From assembly GCA_964514665.1 (NCBI GenBank), contig CAZESH010000058.1, positions 1 to 17,763 of the forward strand: 17,763 nt of DNA, given 5' to 3'. The notes under the pieces are model-generated. The model saw only the letters and a list, made by a program, of their open reading frames with translations, was not told the DNA's origin and did no database searches. Below, piece by piece: positions 1 through 6,772 of the stretch. Each line of letters begins with the position of its first letter. Within the stretch, counting starts at the first letter, position 1. This DNA is from CAZESH01 sp964514665 (lineage in GTDB: Bacteria > Bacillota > Bacilli > Paenibacillales > KCTC-25726). Made by a program: the position numbers and the translations under genes.

Positions 1-1890
1 GCTATAGAGAAATCGGAAAAGCTTCAAGAGCTTGAGGATCTCTACCGTCCCTATCGCCAAAAAAGGAAGACAAGAGCAAGCGTCGCCAAGGAAAGGGGAC
101 TGGAGCCGCTTGCCGAATGGATCGCTTCGCAGCCGAAGCGCTGCGAGCCGGAGGCGGAGGCTGCCCGATATATCGATCCGCAGAAAGAAGTACATACGGC
201 GCAGGACGCACTGCAGGGAGCCATGGACATTCTGGCCGAGGGTTTGTCCGATGACGCCGCCGTTCGCGCTTGGATCCGCGGCAGAACGAGGGAGAAGGGC
301 GTGCTCGTCAGCGAGGCGAAGGATGACAAGCTGGAGTCCGTATACGAGATGTACTATCAGTATCGGGAGCCGGTGAAAAAGCTGCCGCCGCATCGCATTC
401 TGGCCATCAACCGCGGGGAGAAGGAAGATATCCTCAGGATCAGGCTGGAAATGGAAGCCGAAGAGATCCACCGCTATCTGGCAGGCAGGATGATCCGCGG
501 CGAGTCCGTGGTGAAATCGCTTTTGACCCAGGTGATCGAGGATGCCTACAAGCGCCTGATCGCACCGTCGATCGAGCGGGAAATTCGCGGCGAGATGACG
601 GAAAAAGCCGAGGAGCAGGCGATTCGCATCTTCTCCGAAAATCTTCGCAATCTGCTGCTGCAGCCTCCGGTCAAGGGAAAGACCGCGCTTGGCGTTGATC
701 CCGCATTCCGCACCGGCTGCAAGCTGGCCGTAGTGGACGAAACGGGGAAAATGCTTGAGGTTGCCGTCACGTATCCGACAGCGCCGCACCACAAAGTCGC
801 CGAAGCGGAAGCGGTGTTCCGGCGTCTGATTGAAACGTATCGGGTGGAGACGATCGTGATCGGCAACGGCACGGCATCGAGGGAAACGGAACAGTTCGTT
901 GCGGGATTGATCCGCAAACTGGACGATCGAGAGCTGAAATACATTATCGTCAATGAGGCGGGAGCAAGCGTATATTCCGCTTCCAAGCTGGCGCAGGAGG
1001 AATTCCCCGCGCTGGACGTGGCCGAGCGAAGCGCGGTTTCGATCGCCCGCCGGCTTCACGACCCGCTCTCCGAGCTGGTCAAAATCGATCCGAAATCAAT
1101 CGGCGTCGGGCAGTATCAGCACGATGTCACGCAGAAAAAGCTGGAGGAAAGCCTTAAGGCCGTTGTCGAATCGGCGGTCAACCACGTCGGGGTCGAGCTC
1201 AATACGGCGTCTTCTTCTCTCTTGTCATATGTGTCCGGGATCAATGCGACCACGGCGCGTAATATCGTCAAGTTCCGCGAGGAGAAGGGCAAGTTTCGGA
1301 GCCGCGAGCAGCTGCTCAAGGTGCCGAGACTGGGCGCCAAAACGTATGAGCAGTGCATCGGTTTCCTGCGTATCAACGGGAGCGAGGAGCCGCTCGACAA
1401 TACCCCGATTCATCCGGAGTCCTACGCGGTCGTCGATCGCCTGCTGAACGAGCTGGCGATCGGCAAGGAGCAGCTCGGCTCTGCGCCTTTGAAGTCAAAG
1501 CTGCAGCAGGTTGAAGCGGAGAAGCTGGCTGAGCGTCTGGAAGTGGGAATACCGACCTTGAAGGATATCCTCGACAGTCTGCAAAGGCCGGGCCGGGACC
1601 CGCGCGAAGAACTGCCGCAGCCGATTTTTCATACCGATGTATTGAAGCTGGAAGATTTAAAGCCCGGCATGGAGCTTCAGGGGACAGTCCGCAATGTGAT
1701 CGATTTCGGCGCCTTTGTCGATATCGGGGTGAAGCAGGACGGACTTGTGCATATTTCCCAGCTGAGCGATAAATATGTAAAGCATCCGACCGAGGTCGTA
1801 TCCGTTGGAGACATTGTCACCGTTTGGGTGCTTGGCGTGGACGCGAATAAAGGCAGAATCAGCTTGACAATGAAAGAACCGAATGGTTGA
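1..1890 (+). CDS. tex: Tex-family RNA-binding transcription accessory protein (5' end outside window)
   Basis: The reading frame is open from the first base, so the gene is cut by the window edge. 629 residues are visible; full Tex proteins have roughly 720-780, so about 100 N-terminal residues are missing. The visible part opens with the Tex helical segment (LEDLYRPYRQKRKTRA near the start). A YqgF/RNase H-like domain begins at about base 680 (GVDPAFRTGCKLAVVD), followed by a helix-hairpin-helix region at about 1228-1365 (VSGINATTARNIV) and a C-terminal S1 RNA-binding domain at about 1660-1875 (VIDFGAFVDIGVKQDGLVHIS). Tex proteins bind nucleic acid and are linked to transcription and translation in the cytoplasm; the exact role in Bacillales is not settled. 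The TGA stop lies in a hairpin shared with the convergent cmpA. Identification is secure. Confidence 0.97.
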   Translation, partial: AIEKSEKLQELEDLYRPYRQKRKTRASVAKERGLEPLAEWIASQPKRCEPEAEAARYIDPQKEVHTAQDALQGAMDILAEGLSDDAAVRAWIRGRTREKGVLVSEAKDDKLESVYEMYYQYREPVKKLPPHRILAINRGEKEDILRIRLEMEAEEIHRYLAGRMIRGESVVKSLLTQVIEDAYKRLIAPSIEREIRGEMTEKAEEQAIRIFSENLRNLLLQPPVKGKTALGVDPAFRTGCKLAVVDETGKMLEVAVTYPTAPHHKVAEAEAVFRRLIETYRVETIVIGNGTASRETEQFVAGLIRKLDDRELKYIIVNEAGASVYSASKLAQEEFPALDVAERSAVSIARRLHDPLSELVKIDPKSIGVGQYQHDVTQKKLEESLKAVVESAVNHVGVELNTASSSLLSYVSGINATTARNIVKFREEKGKFRSREQLLKVPRLGAKTYEQCIGFLRINGSEEPLDNTPIHPESYAVVDRLLNELAIGKEQLGSAPLKSKLQQVEAEKLAERLEVGIPTLKDILDSLQRPGRDPREELPQPIFHTDVLKLEDLKPGMELQGTVRNVIDFGAFVDIGVKQDGLVHISQLSDKYVKHPTEVVSVGDIVTVWVLGVDANKGRISLTMKEPNG

Positions 1891-1898
1891 TTCGGTTC
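1876..1898 (-). terminator. Hairpin between convergent tex and cmpA
   Basis: Perfect 9-bp inverted repeat GAACCGAAT / ATTCGGTTC with a 5-nt loop, containing the end of tex. Read on the minus strand, the stem is followed by TTTC and a T-rich stretch, so it fits best as the terminator of cmpA. On the plus strand there is no T-run directly after the stem, so its effect on tex is less clear. Confidence 0.5.
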
Positions 1899-1915
1899 GA
1901 GAGGGCAATTCTAAA

Positions 1916-2035
1916 TTAATTGGCTTTTGTTAATTTTGTGCGGTAGAAAAACCAGCAGTCATTCAGCAGTCGAATCTGCCGGCGGTCCTTTTTCTGAAAA
2001 GCACGCGACAATTGATGACATAACCAGGTTGGCAA
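1916..2035 (-). CDS. cmpA: Cortex morphogenetic protein CmpA (39 aa, TTG start)
   Basis: A 39-codon frame on the minus strand encodes MPTWLCHQLSRAFQKKDRRQ followed by IRLLNDCWFFYRTKLTKAN. This matches the pattern of B. subtilis CmpA as I recall it: MPxWL at the start, RAF..KD in the middle, then (I)(R/K)LLN.CW(F/Y)FYR. The start is TTG, preceded by AAAAAGGAG at about 2050-2045 with 9 nt spacing. CmpA is a small mother-cell protein that takes part in the quality control linking spore coat and cortex assembly (with SpoIVA) in B. subtilis. From memory it also sits there next to the tex-like gene ydcI and the sprT-like gene ydcK, the same setting as here. The short length and TTG start make it easy to miss. 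Its presence implies a spore former. Confidence 0.88.
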   Translation of the reverse strand: MPTWLCHQLSRAFQKKDRRQIRLLNDCWFFYRTKLTKAN

Positions 2036-2123
2036 TGCATTCAGCTCCTTTTTCCCATCTGACTGTACTTAATCTTATGACGGAACGGGGAAGTCTGTGC
2101 CTGTTTAGTCGAGATGTCTCGTT

Positions 2124-2471
2124 TTACGCTTCCTCCTCGTACCACTGCTCCAGCTGGGCTTGCAGGGCGCGGATTTCCGTAAGCAGGGAAATGATCGGGT
2201 AGCTTTTTTCCTGTATGGAGGACCATTCTGTTTCCAAACCGTTGATGTAATCGAGCGCGCTGACAATCGTTTGGCTGTTGTCGGTTAGCTCCAAACCATC
2301 GCATTCCGCCAAGGCTTTGGGCAGATCGGGGACGTCGGCGGCCGTGAGTTTTCCGACCTCCTTGTTCAGGCGATGATGCAGCGCGGTCAGCTGATAAGCG
2401 TGAGACTCGGGGATTTCCACGAAGCGGATCGCTTGTTGGTCCTGCAGGATGACAAATTTCATAACGGGCAT
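2124..2471 (-). CDS. Conserved protein of unknown function (about 115 aa)
   Basis: I do not recognise a characterised family. The protein starts MPVMKFVILQDQQ, is rich in Leu, Glu and Gln, and has a probable C-terminal helix (LLTEIRALQAQLEQWYEEEA). It has no signal peptide, membrane segment or Cys cluster, so it is probably a small cytoplasmic helical protein. Start choice: an in-frame ATG at 2480 lies only about 1 nt from the AAAAGGAG motif. The ATG at 2471 is 10 nt from it and is preferred; a third ATG at 2462 is too far. The gene is divergent from sprT across a region carrying a promoter and a 15-bp palindrome. I recall a similar protein of unknown function beside sprT in Paenibacillus, but could not check it. 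Confidence 0.75.
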   Translation of the reverse strand: MPVMKFVILQDQQAIRFVEIPESHAYQLTALHHRLNKEVGKLTAADVPDLPKALAECDGLELTDNSQTIVSALDYINGLETEWSSIQEKSYPIISLLTEIRALQAQLEQWYEEEA

Positions 2472-2500
2472 AAACGGCATTCTCCTTTTCGGGTCGCTTG

Positions 2501-2515
2501 AGAACGTATCGTTCT
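2501..2515. promoter_or_regulatory. 15-bp palindrome upstream of sprT promoter
   Basis: AGAACG-TAT-CGTTCT is a perfect inverted repeat ending 2 bp before the TTGACA -35 element of sprT, in the divergent intergenic region. It looks like a dimeric regulator site but resembles LexA boxes only partly: GAAC and GTTC are 5 bp apart, not the canonical 4. No regulator can be assigned. Confidence 0.35.
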
Positions 2516-2517
2516 AC

Positions 2518-2548
2518 TTGACAGTGTAGCGTATTGAGCCGCTATAAT
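2518..2548 (+). promoter_or_regulatory. Probable sigma-A promoter of sprT
   Basis: Exact -35 TTGACA (2518-2523) and exact -10 TATAAT (2543-2548). The spacer is 19 bp, longer than the optimal 17, which may weaken the promoter or make it depend on a factor. The sprT start lies about 40 bp downstream of the -10. Confidence 0.55.
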
Positions 2549-2588
2549 TCAAGAAGAATGCCAATACCCGGCCGGTGCCAGGAGAGGG

Positions 2589-3065
2589 ATGAAAATGGAC
2601 AATGCCGAGCTTCAAGCCTGGGTGGAACAGATTTCGCTGCAGTTTTTCGGGCGTCCTTTTCTGCACAGGGCATCTTTCAACAAACGGCTGCGCTCCACGG
2701 GCGGACGTTATTTCATGCGAACCCACAACATCGAGATCAGTCTGCGCCATTGGGAGCAGTTCGGGGCGGACGAGGTCGTGAAAATCATCAAACACGAGCT
2801 GTGCCATTATCATTTGCATTTATTGAAAAAAGGATACAAACATCGCGACAGCGATTTCAAAGCGCTGCTGAAACAGGTTGGCGGTTCAAGATACTGCAGC
2901 TCGGCGGCGGCCGACAGGAAGAGCGAACCGGTGCGTTATCATTTGGTTTGCACGCGGTGCAGCCGGGAGTATTACCGCAAGCGGAAAGTCGACATACGCA
3001 AGTATGCCTGCGGCGCATGCAGGGGGAAATTGAAGCAAAAAGCGCTGCCTGCAGCAAGCCAATAA
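2589..3065 (+). CDS. sprT: SprT-family zinc metalloprotease-like protein
   Basis: A 158-residue protein with the HExxH zinc motif at residues 69-73 (HELCHYHLHL), a likely third histidine ligand at about residue 85 (KHRDSDFKALLKQ), and a C-terminal zinc ribbon (CTRC at 121-124, CGAC at 141-144). This order is that of bacterial SprT-like proteins, related to eukaryotic SPRTN; the role in bacteria is poorly known. AGGAG precedes the ATG at 2589 by 4 nt and an in-frame ATG at 2595 by 10 nt, so the true start may be two codons later. Likely cytoplasmic. It has its own promoter at 2518-2548. B. subtilis ydcK, as I recall, lies in the same neighbourhood next to the tex-like gene. Confidence 0.92.
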   Translation: MKMDNAELQAWVEQISLQFFGRPFLHRASFNKRLRSTGGRYFMRTHNIEISLRHWEQFGADEVVKIIKHELCHYHLHLLKKGYKHRDSDFKALLKQVGGSRYCSSAAADRKSEPVRYHLVCTRCSREYYRKRKVDIRKYACGACRGKLKQKALPAASQ

Positions 3066-3093
3066 TTGCATAAAAAAGCGGTCGGCAAACTTC

Positions 3094-3122
3094 TTGACTT
3101 GAATCCCGATTCGTGATACATT
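3094..3122 (+). promoter_or_regulatory. Sigma-A promoter of tRNA-Asn/tRNA-Ser
   Basis: -35 TTGACT (3094-3099), a 17-bp spacer and -10 TACATT (3117-3122), with the mature tRNA-Asn starting 13 bp after the -10. Five of six -35 bases and optimal spacing, as expected for a tRNA operon. Confidence 0.8.
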
Positions 3123-3134
3123 ATTCCTTGTCGT

Positions 3135-3210
3135 TCCCCGATAGCTCAGTTGGTAGAGCACTCGGCTGTTAACCGAGTTGTCACAGGTTCGAGTCCTGTT
3201 CGGGGAGCCA
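3135..3210 (+). tRNA. tRNA-Asn (GTT), CCA encoded
   Basis: 76 nt with a 7-bp acceptor stem TCCCCGA/TCGGGGA, discriminator G and encoded CCA. The D arm is AGCTCAGTTGGTAGAGC. The anticodon stem CTCGG/CCGAG encloses loop CTGTTAA with anticodon GTT. The T loop reads GGTTCGAGTCC. First gene of a promoter-driven pair with tRNA-Ser. Confidence 0.98.
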
Positions 3211-3243
3211 TACTCCTCAAACCGGCCGCAAGTTTATACTCAT

Positions 3244-3329
3244 GGAGAGGTACCCAAGAGGCCGAAGGGGGCGCTTTGCTAAAGCGTTAGGGTGTAACAG
3301 CCGCGAGGGTTCGAATCCCTCTCTCTCCG
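3244..3329 (+). tRNA. tRNA-Ser (GCT), CCA not encoded
   Basis: Class II tRNA of 86 nt. The acceptor stem is GGAGAGG/TCTCTCC with a G-T pair at the seventh position. The anticodon loop TTGCTAA (anticodon GCT) is closed by GCGCT/AGCGT. A long variable arm (TTAGGGTGTAACAGCCGC) and T arm GAGGG-TTCGAAT-CCCTC follow, with discriminator G. CCA must be added after transcription, unlike in the neighbouring tRNA-Asn. A terminator follows 10 bp later. Confidence 0.97.
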
Positions 3330-3339
3330 TACTTAAGGC

Positions 3340-3367
3340 AAACCGCATCTGCTGCGGTTTTTTTATT
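3340..3367 (+). terminator. Rho-independent terminator of the Asn-Ser tRNA unit
   Basis: 8-bp stem AAACCGCA/TGCGGTTT with loop TCTGC, followed by TTTTATT. It closes the first tRNA transcription unit. Confidence 0.9.
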
Positions 3368-3485
3368 GCTCTGGAAATGAAAACTTTCGATTTCTGTGTG
3401 CAGCCTATCGATTGATCGTTTACTGCTGCTGATGCGGACCTTACGTCCGTTATATTTGAAAATAAGTACTTATAAGTAAGTTGTT

Positions 3486-3562
3486 CGGACACAGGGGCCC
3501 TTATTCACCACGATAGTTACAATATTTTACAAAAAATCATCAAATAGCGGCTCCTGTGTCCG
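3486..3562. repeat. 77-bp element bounded by 14-20 bp inverted repeats
   Basis: The left arm CGGACACAGGGGCC (3486-3499) and right arm GGCTCCTGTGTCCG (3549-3562) are inverted copies with one mismatch. The match extends inward to about 17 of 20 positions (ending TATT). The 37-50 bp centre is A/T-rich and codes for nothing recognisable. It resembles a small palindromic or MITE-like element, or a long RNA stem-loop, in the gap between the two tRNA units. The rest of the gap (about 3370-3485 and 3563-3705) shows a small hairpin around CGGACCTTACGTCCG near 3436 but no gene I can support. Confidence 0.6.
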
Positions 3563-3709
3563 TTACGAGCGTCTCGCGAGCCCAGGAATGGCAAGCTATG
3601 AGGCATAGGCAACGGCTCGGCCGGAAACAACATCAAAAGCTCGTTAATCGCCGAAAGGCCGCTCCCGGACCCATCGCCGGAAGGCTGCTGTCGGGCCCAA
3701 AATTTCCCC

Positions 3710-3738
3710 TTGTCATTAGGGGAAGTATCCGTTATAAT
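3710..3738 (+). promoter_or_regulatory. Sigma-A promoter of the Glu-Lys-Leu tRNA unit
   Basis: -35 TTGTCA (3710-3715), 17-bp spacer, exact -10 TATAAT (3733-3738). The tRNA-Glu gene begins 24 bp after the -10. Confidence 0.78.
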
Positions 3739-3762
3739 AACAAATGTTGTCTTAGGCAGTAC

Positions 3763-3834
3763 GGCCCGTTGGTCAAGGGGTTAAGACACCTCCCTTTCAC
3801 GGAGGTAACAGGGGTTCGAATCCCCTACGGGTCA
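3763..3834 (+). tRNA. tRNA-Glu (TTC), CCA not encoded
   Basis: 72 nt. Acceptor stem GGCCCGT/ACGGGTC with one G-T pair, anticodon stem CCTCC/GGAGG with loop CTTTCAC (anticodon TTC), T arm GGGG-TTCGAAT-CCCC, discriminator A. The bases after it (CTT) are not CCA. Confidence 0.98.
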
Positions 3835-3905
3835 CTTTCAACAAGCCGTGGTAATCTCGGCCAAAGTCCTGCTGATTTCGAGAACTGAAAGCCAGGGCAC
3901 AGTTT

Positions 3906-3981
3906 GAGCCATTAGCTCAGTTGGTAGAGCACCTGACTTTTAATCAGGGTGTCGAAGGTTCGAGTCCTTCATGGCTCACCA
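3906..3981 (+). tRNA. tRNA-Lys (TTT), CCA encoded
   Basis: 76 nt. Acceptor stem GAGCCAT/ATGGCTC, D arm AGCTCAGTTGGTAGAGC, anticodon stem CCTGA/TCAGG with loop CTTTTAA (anticodon TTT), T arm with GGTTCGAGTCC, discriminator A then encoded CCA. No terminator separates it from tRNA-Glu. Confidence 0.98.
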
Positions 3982-4024
3982 TGTATTTTCTTTCCCTCAT
4001 TTTTATAGTATACTATTGTGACCT

Positions 4025-4107
<83 letters not shown>

Positions 4108-4117
4108 TCATGATGAG

Positions 4118-4144
4118 AGTCCTTGTGTATCAAGGGCTTTTTTT
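4118..4144 (+). terminator. Rho-independent terminator of the Glu-Lys-Leu tRNA unit
   Basis: 8-bp stem AGTCCTTG/CAAGGGCT (one T-G pair), loop TGTAT, followed by six T residues. It lies 10 bp after tRNA-Leu. Confidence 0.9.
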
Positions 4145-4221
4145 CATTTTACTCGGTTACTGGACCTTGCCTACTCAATGCAGGGCAAGAAATTGGTGCA
4201 TTTGGGTGGCATCCGATTCCG

Positions 4222-4254
4222 GGAAAAACTTTTGGTTGCAACCAAGGTTTTTCC
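4222..4254. other. Long stem-loop in the gene-free stretch before the amino acid transporter
   Basis: GGAAAAAC (4222-4229) pairs perfectly with GTTTTTCC (4247-4254). Inside lies the perfect 14-bp palindrome TTGGTTGCAACCAA (4232-4245), with only TT opposite G as a bulge. The stretch 4145-4560 has no protein gene I can support; this hairpin and the terminator at 4429-4453 are its only clear signals. Together they could be part of a small RNA or a leader. Confidence 0.5.
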
Positions 4255-4428
4255 GCCGTATCGTTAAGTGAATGTTCCACGGAGGCAGGAATTGCGGGGC
4301 AGACGAGTATGGCTCCCGAGCCTTCATCGAGCACCATGGATTCGCCCACAATTGAACGCCGTAGCGGCAAAAAAGGGCTTTGTTGGCATGAAAGTTCAAC
4401 TAGGTAAACACATTGCCCTGCAGCAGGC

Positions 4429-4453
4429 AACCGCTTGCTTCGGTTCTTTTTTT
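4429..4453 (+). terminator. Rho-independent terminator with no assigned gene
   Basis: AACCG/CGGTT stem with loop CTTGCTT, followed by C and seven T residues. It lies about 285 bp after the tRNA-Leu terminator and 110 bp before the amino acid transporter, so it either ends an unannotated transcript or attenuates one. A weaker hairpin (TTGCC...GGCAA, about 4413-4430) abuts its left arm. Confidence 0.7.
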
Positions 4454-4509
4454 CGTGACATAAAAAGTAAGATTTTATTACAATTAAATATTGTCCATTG
4501 TTCATTTTA

Positions 4510-4537
4510 TTGATAGAATCTCTTTATGCTATACATA
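4510..4537 (+). promoter_or_regulatory. Weak candidate promoter of the amino acid transporter operon
   Basis: -35-like TTGATA (4510-4515) and -10-like TACATA (4532-4537) with a 16-bp spacer in an A/T-rich stretch. Other pairings such as TATACA at 4530 are possible. It is listed because the operon needs a promoter after the terminator at 4429-4453. Confidence 0.3.
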
Positions 4538-4562
4538 AATTAAGAATATGGAGAGATGTAGA

Positions 4563-5366
4563 ATGAAAAAATGGACGACCTTGGCCTTTGCGGTTATACT
4601 GGCTTTCACGATAGCGGGCTGCGCATCCCAAAGCGGCGGCGCTTCCGGCGGAGGCGCTGCGGGCAAAACGTATATGTTCGCATCGGATGCGACTTACGCG
4701 CCTATGGAGTACATGGATAAAGACAAAATTGTCGGATTCGACATCGATTTTCTGGCTGAGGTCATGAAGGAAGCGGGCCTTAAGTACGAAGTGAAGAACG
4801 TCAACTGGGATACGATGCTGGAGAGCGTGAAGCAAGGCACGGAATATCAAGCGGGAATTTCGAGCATTTCGATTACCGACGACCGCAAGAAATCGTATGA
4901 TTTTTCGGTTCCTTACTTTGAATCAACCAACATGATATTGGTCAAAGCGGACAGCACCGTCAAAAGCGCGACAGATTTGAAAGGCAAGAAGATAGCCGTA
5001 CAAAGCGGAACAACGGCGGACGACCTGATGACCGGCATTATGGGCCAAGGCAATTCGGATTTGAAGAAGTTCGACAGCAATGCGGTGGCGCTGCTTGAGA
5101 TGGAGAAAGGCGGAGCTGACGCGGTAGTCGCCGATATCGCCATTATTCGCGAGTACGTGAAGAACCATCCCGACAAGAAACTCAAAGCAGTGGCGGATAC
5201 TGCGAATTTCAAGCCCGAGTATTACGGACTCGCCTTTCCAAAAGGCAGCGACCTGAAGGCGAAACTGGATCCCGCGATCAAAAAAGTGATCGATAACGGC
5301 ACGTACGCGAAATTGTACAAAAAATGGTTCGGCGAAGACCCGAATATTTCTAATTTAGGGAAGTAA
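4563..5366 (+). CDS. Polar amino acid ABC transporter, substrate-binding lipoprotein
   Basis: A 267-residue family-3 solute-binding protein. The start ATG at 4563 is 8 nt after GGAGAG; an upstream in-frame ATG at 4548 would place the ribosome site inside the gene and is rejected. The N-terminus (MKKWTTLAF...) is a signal peptide with lipobox IAGC, the lipidated Cys being residue 20, followed by a Gly/Ser-rich linker. The mature part has typical family motifs: ATYAPMEYMDKD, GFDIDFLAEVMKEAG, QAGISSISITDDRKKSYDFS, and DLKGKKIAVQSGTTADDLM. It captures an amino acid outside the membrane and delivers it to the permease encoded next. Family resemblance is to arginine, glutamine or cystine binders; the ligand cannot be decided from sequence by eye. 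Confidence 0.93.
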   Translation: MKKWTTLAFAVILAFTIAGCASQSGGASGGGAAGKTYMFASDATYAPMEYMDKDKIVGFDIDFLAEVMKEAGLKYEVKNVNWDTMLESVKQGTEYQAGISSISITDDRKKSYDFSVPYFESTNMILVKADSTVKSATDLKGKKIAVQSGTTADDLMTGIMGQGNSDLKKFDSNAVALLEMEKGGADAVVADIAIIREYVKNHPDKKLKAVADTANFKPEYYGLAFPKGSDLKAKLDPAIKKVIDNGTYAKLYKKWFGEDPNISNLGK

Positions 5367-5378
5367 AGGAAGACTGCG

Positions 5379-6026
5379 ATGGATTTCAAATTCGGCATTA
5401 TTTTTGATTACGCTCCTTTACTGCTCAAGGGGACTTTATTCACGATCGGCATCTCCGTCTTGTCTATAGTTCTTGGAGCTTTCTTTGGCCTTGGTGTCGG
5501 ATTCGGAAAAATGTCGAGGCGATGGTATTTCAGCGTCGCCATGAGCGGGTACATCAATTTTTTTCGGGGAACCCCTCTTTTGGTGCAAGTCTTGCTTGTG
5601 CATTTTGGTTTCGTTCCTTTGTTTTTGGGTAAAACCAACCCTATCGTTGCCGCTATTGCGGCGCTTTCTCTGAATTCGGCCGCCTATTGCGCGGAAATTT
5701 ACCGCGCCGGTATTCAATCCATTGATAAAGGCCAGACAGAAGCGGCGCGCTCCTTGGGCATGACTCATTGGGAAGCGATGCGATTTATTATTTTGCCTCA
5801 AGCCGTCAAACGCATGATTCCGGCCTTCGGCAACGAATTTATTGTGCTCGTTAAAGATTCCTCATTGGTAGCGCTCATTGCGGCTCCGGAGCTTATGTAT
5901 TGGAGCAATGCGATGAAAGGTCAATATATGCGAATCTGGGAGCCTTACTTGACGGCGGCCTTCGTGTATCTGATACTTACCTATTCCTTAAGCAGGCTGC
6001 TTGCTTACTTGGAAAGGAGAGTGTAG
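5379..6026 (+). CDS. Polar amino acid ABC transporter, permease
   Basis: A 215-residue membrane protein of the HisM/GlnP family. An N-terminal hydrophobic segment (APLLLKGTLFTIGISVLSIVLGAF region) is followed by the family motif INFFRGTPLLVQ. The EAA loop, which contacts the ATPase, reads EAARSLGMTHWEAMRFIILP, and a hydrophobic C-terminal segment follows. AAAGGAAG lies about 6 nt before the ATG, 12 bp after the binding-protein stop. A single permease gene implies a homodimeric channel. Length is normal for the family. It is the second gene of a tight three-gene operon. Confidence 0.95.
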   Translation: MDFKFGIIFDYAPLLLKGTLFTIGISVLSIVLGAFFGLGVGFGKMSRRWYFSVAMSGYINFFRGTPLLVQVLLVHFGFVPLFLGKTNPIVAAIAALSLNSAAYCAEIYRAGIQSIDKGQTEAARSLGMTHWEAMRFIILPQAVKRMIPAFGNEFIVLVKDSSLVALIAAPELMYWSNAMKGQYMRIWEPYLTAAFVYLILTYSLSRLLAYLERRV

Positions 6027-6032
6027 CCGCAG

Positions 6033-6764
6033 ATGAGCCCCATTATTCAAGTGCGTGATTTGAAGAAGTCGTTTGGACAGATCGAAGTGCTGAAGGGAAT
6101 AAGCGTAGAGATCGCAACGCAAGAGGTTGTCGTCGTGATCGGTCCTTCCGGCTCGGGCAAGTCTACCTTTTTGCGATGCTTGAATTTGCTCGAAGAGCCG
6201 CAGAGCGGAGATATCCGGATTGAGGGAATTTCCCTTATGGATAAAAGTACGGACATTTGCGAAATTCGCGCCGAGGTCGGGATGGTATTCCAGCAGTTCA
6301 ACCTGTTCCCGCATATGAAAGTGCTGGACAACATCACGATAGCGCCTGTGAAGGTCCGAAATTGGCCGCTGGAGAAAGCCCGACGCAAAGCTTTGGAGCT
6401 GCTCGCTAAAGTGGGTTTGGCAGATAAAGCGGACGCTTATCCCGCTTCCTTGTCGGGAGGACAGGCGCAGCGCGTTGCGATTGCGAGAGCGCTGGCCATG
6501 GAGCCGAAAATTATGCTGTTCGATGAGCCTACATCGGCGCTCGACCCGGAAATGGTCGGAGAGGTGCTCGCCGTCATGAAGGATCTGGCCAAAGAAGGAA
6601 TGACAATGGTGGTCGTCACCCATGAAATGGGCTTCGCGCGCGAAGTCGGCGACCGCATTTTATTCATGGAGCAGGGCATGGTCGTGGAGGGAGGCCCGCC
6701 GCAGGAAGTTTTCGAGCATCCGAAGCACGAGCGGACGCAAGCTTTTTTAGCTAAAGTTTTGTGA
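6033..6764 (+). CDS. Polar amino acid ABC transporter, ATP-binding protein
   Basis: A 243-residue ABC ATPase of the GlnQ/HisP/ArtM type. It has Walker A GPSGSGKS (residues 37-44), Q-loop MVFQQFNLFPH (about 84-94), signature LSGGQAQR (140-147), Walker B IMLFDEP (160-166), D-loop SALD and switch His197 (VTHEMGF). It drives uptake by the preceding binding protein and permease, at the inner face of the membrane. It starts 6 bp after the permease stop. The nearest GGAG is 13 nt from the ATG, longer than usual, so translation may be coupled to the permease gene. The operon ends at the hairpin 6773-6810. Confidence 0.96.
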   Translation: MSPIIQVRDLKKSFGQIEVLKGISVEIATQEVVVVIGPSGSGKSTFLRCLNLLEEPQSGDIRIEGISLMDKSTDICEIRAEVGMVFQQFNLFPHMKVLDNITIAPVKVRNWPLEKARRKALELLAKVGLADKADAYPASLSGGQAQRVAIARALAMEPKIMLFDEPTSALDPEMVGEVLAVMKDLAKEGMTMVVVTHEMGFAREVGDRILFMEQGMVVEGGPPQEVFEHPKHERTQAFLAKVL

Positions 6765-6772
6765 AGAATTGA

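Noticed and set aside
2501..2515. LexA (SOS) box before sprT
   Set aside because: The half-sites GAAC and GTTC are separated by 5 bp, while the Bacillus LexA box needs 4. Kept only as an unassigned palindrome.
3556..3888. 110-codon plus-strand frame
   Set aside because: It runs straight through the tRNA-Glu gene, has no ribosome site and no recognisable protein features.
4204..4215. GGGTGGCATCCG, similar to the T-box core GGGTGGNACCNCG, upstream of an amino acid transporter
   Set aside because: Two conserved positions differ, no specifier loop or matching antiterminator/terminator pair was found, and the nearest terminator is over 200 bp away.
4149..4505. 118-codon minus-strand frame in the gene-free stretch
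   Set aside because: One segment (VGESMVLDEGSGAILVCP) looks slightly protein-like, but there is no ribosome site, it crosses the terminator at 4429-4453, and the composition is otherwise random.
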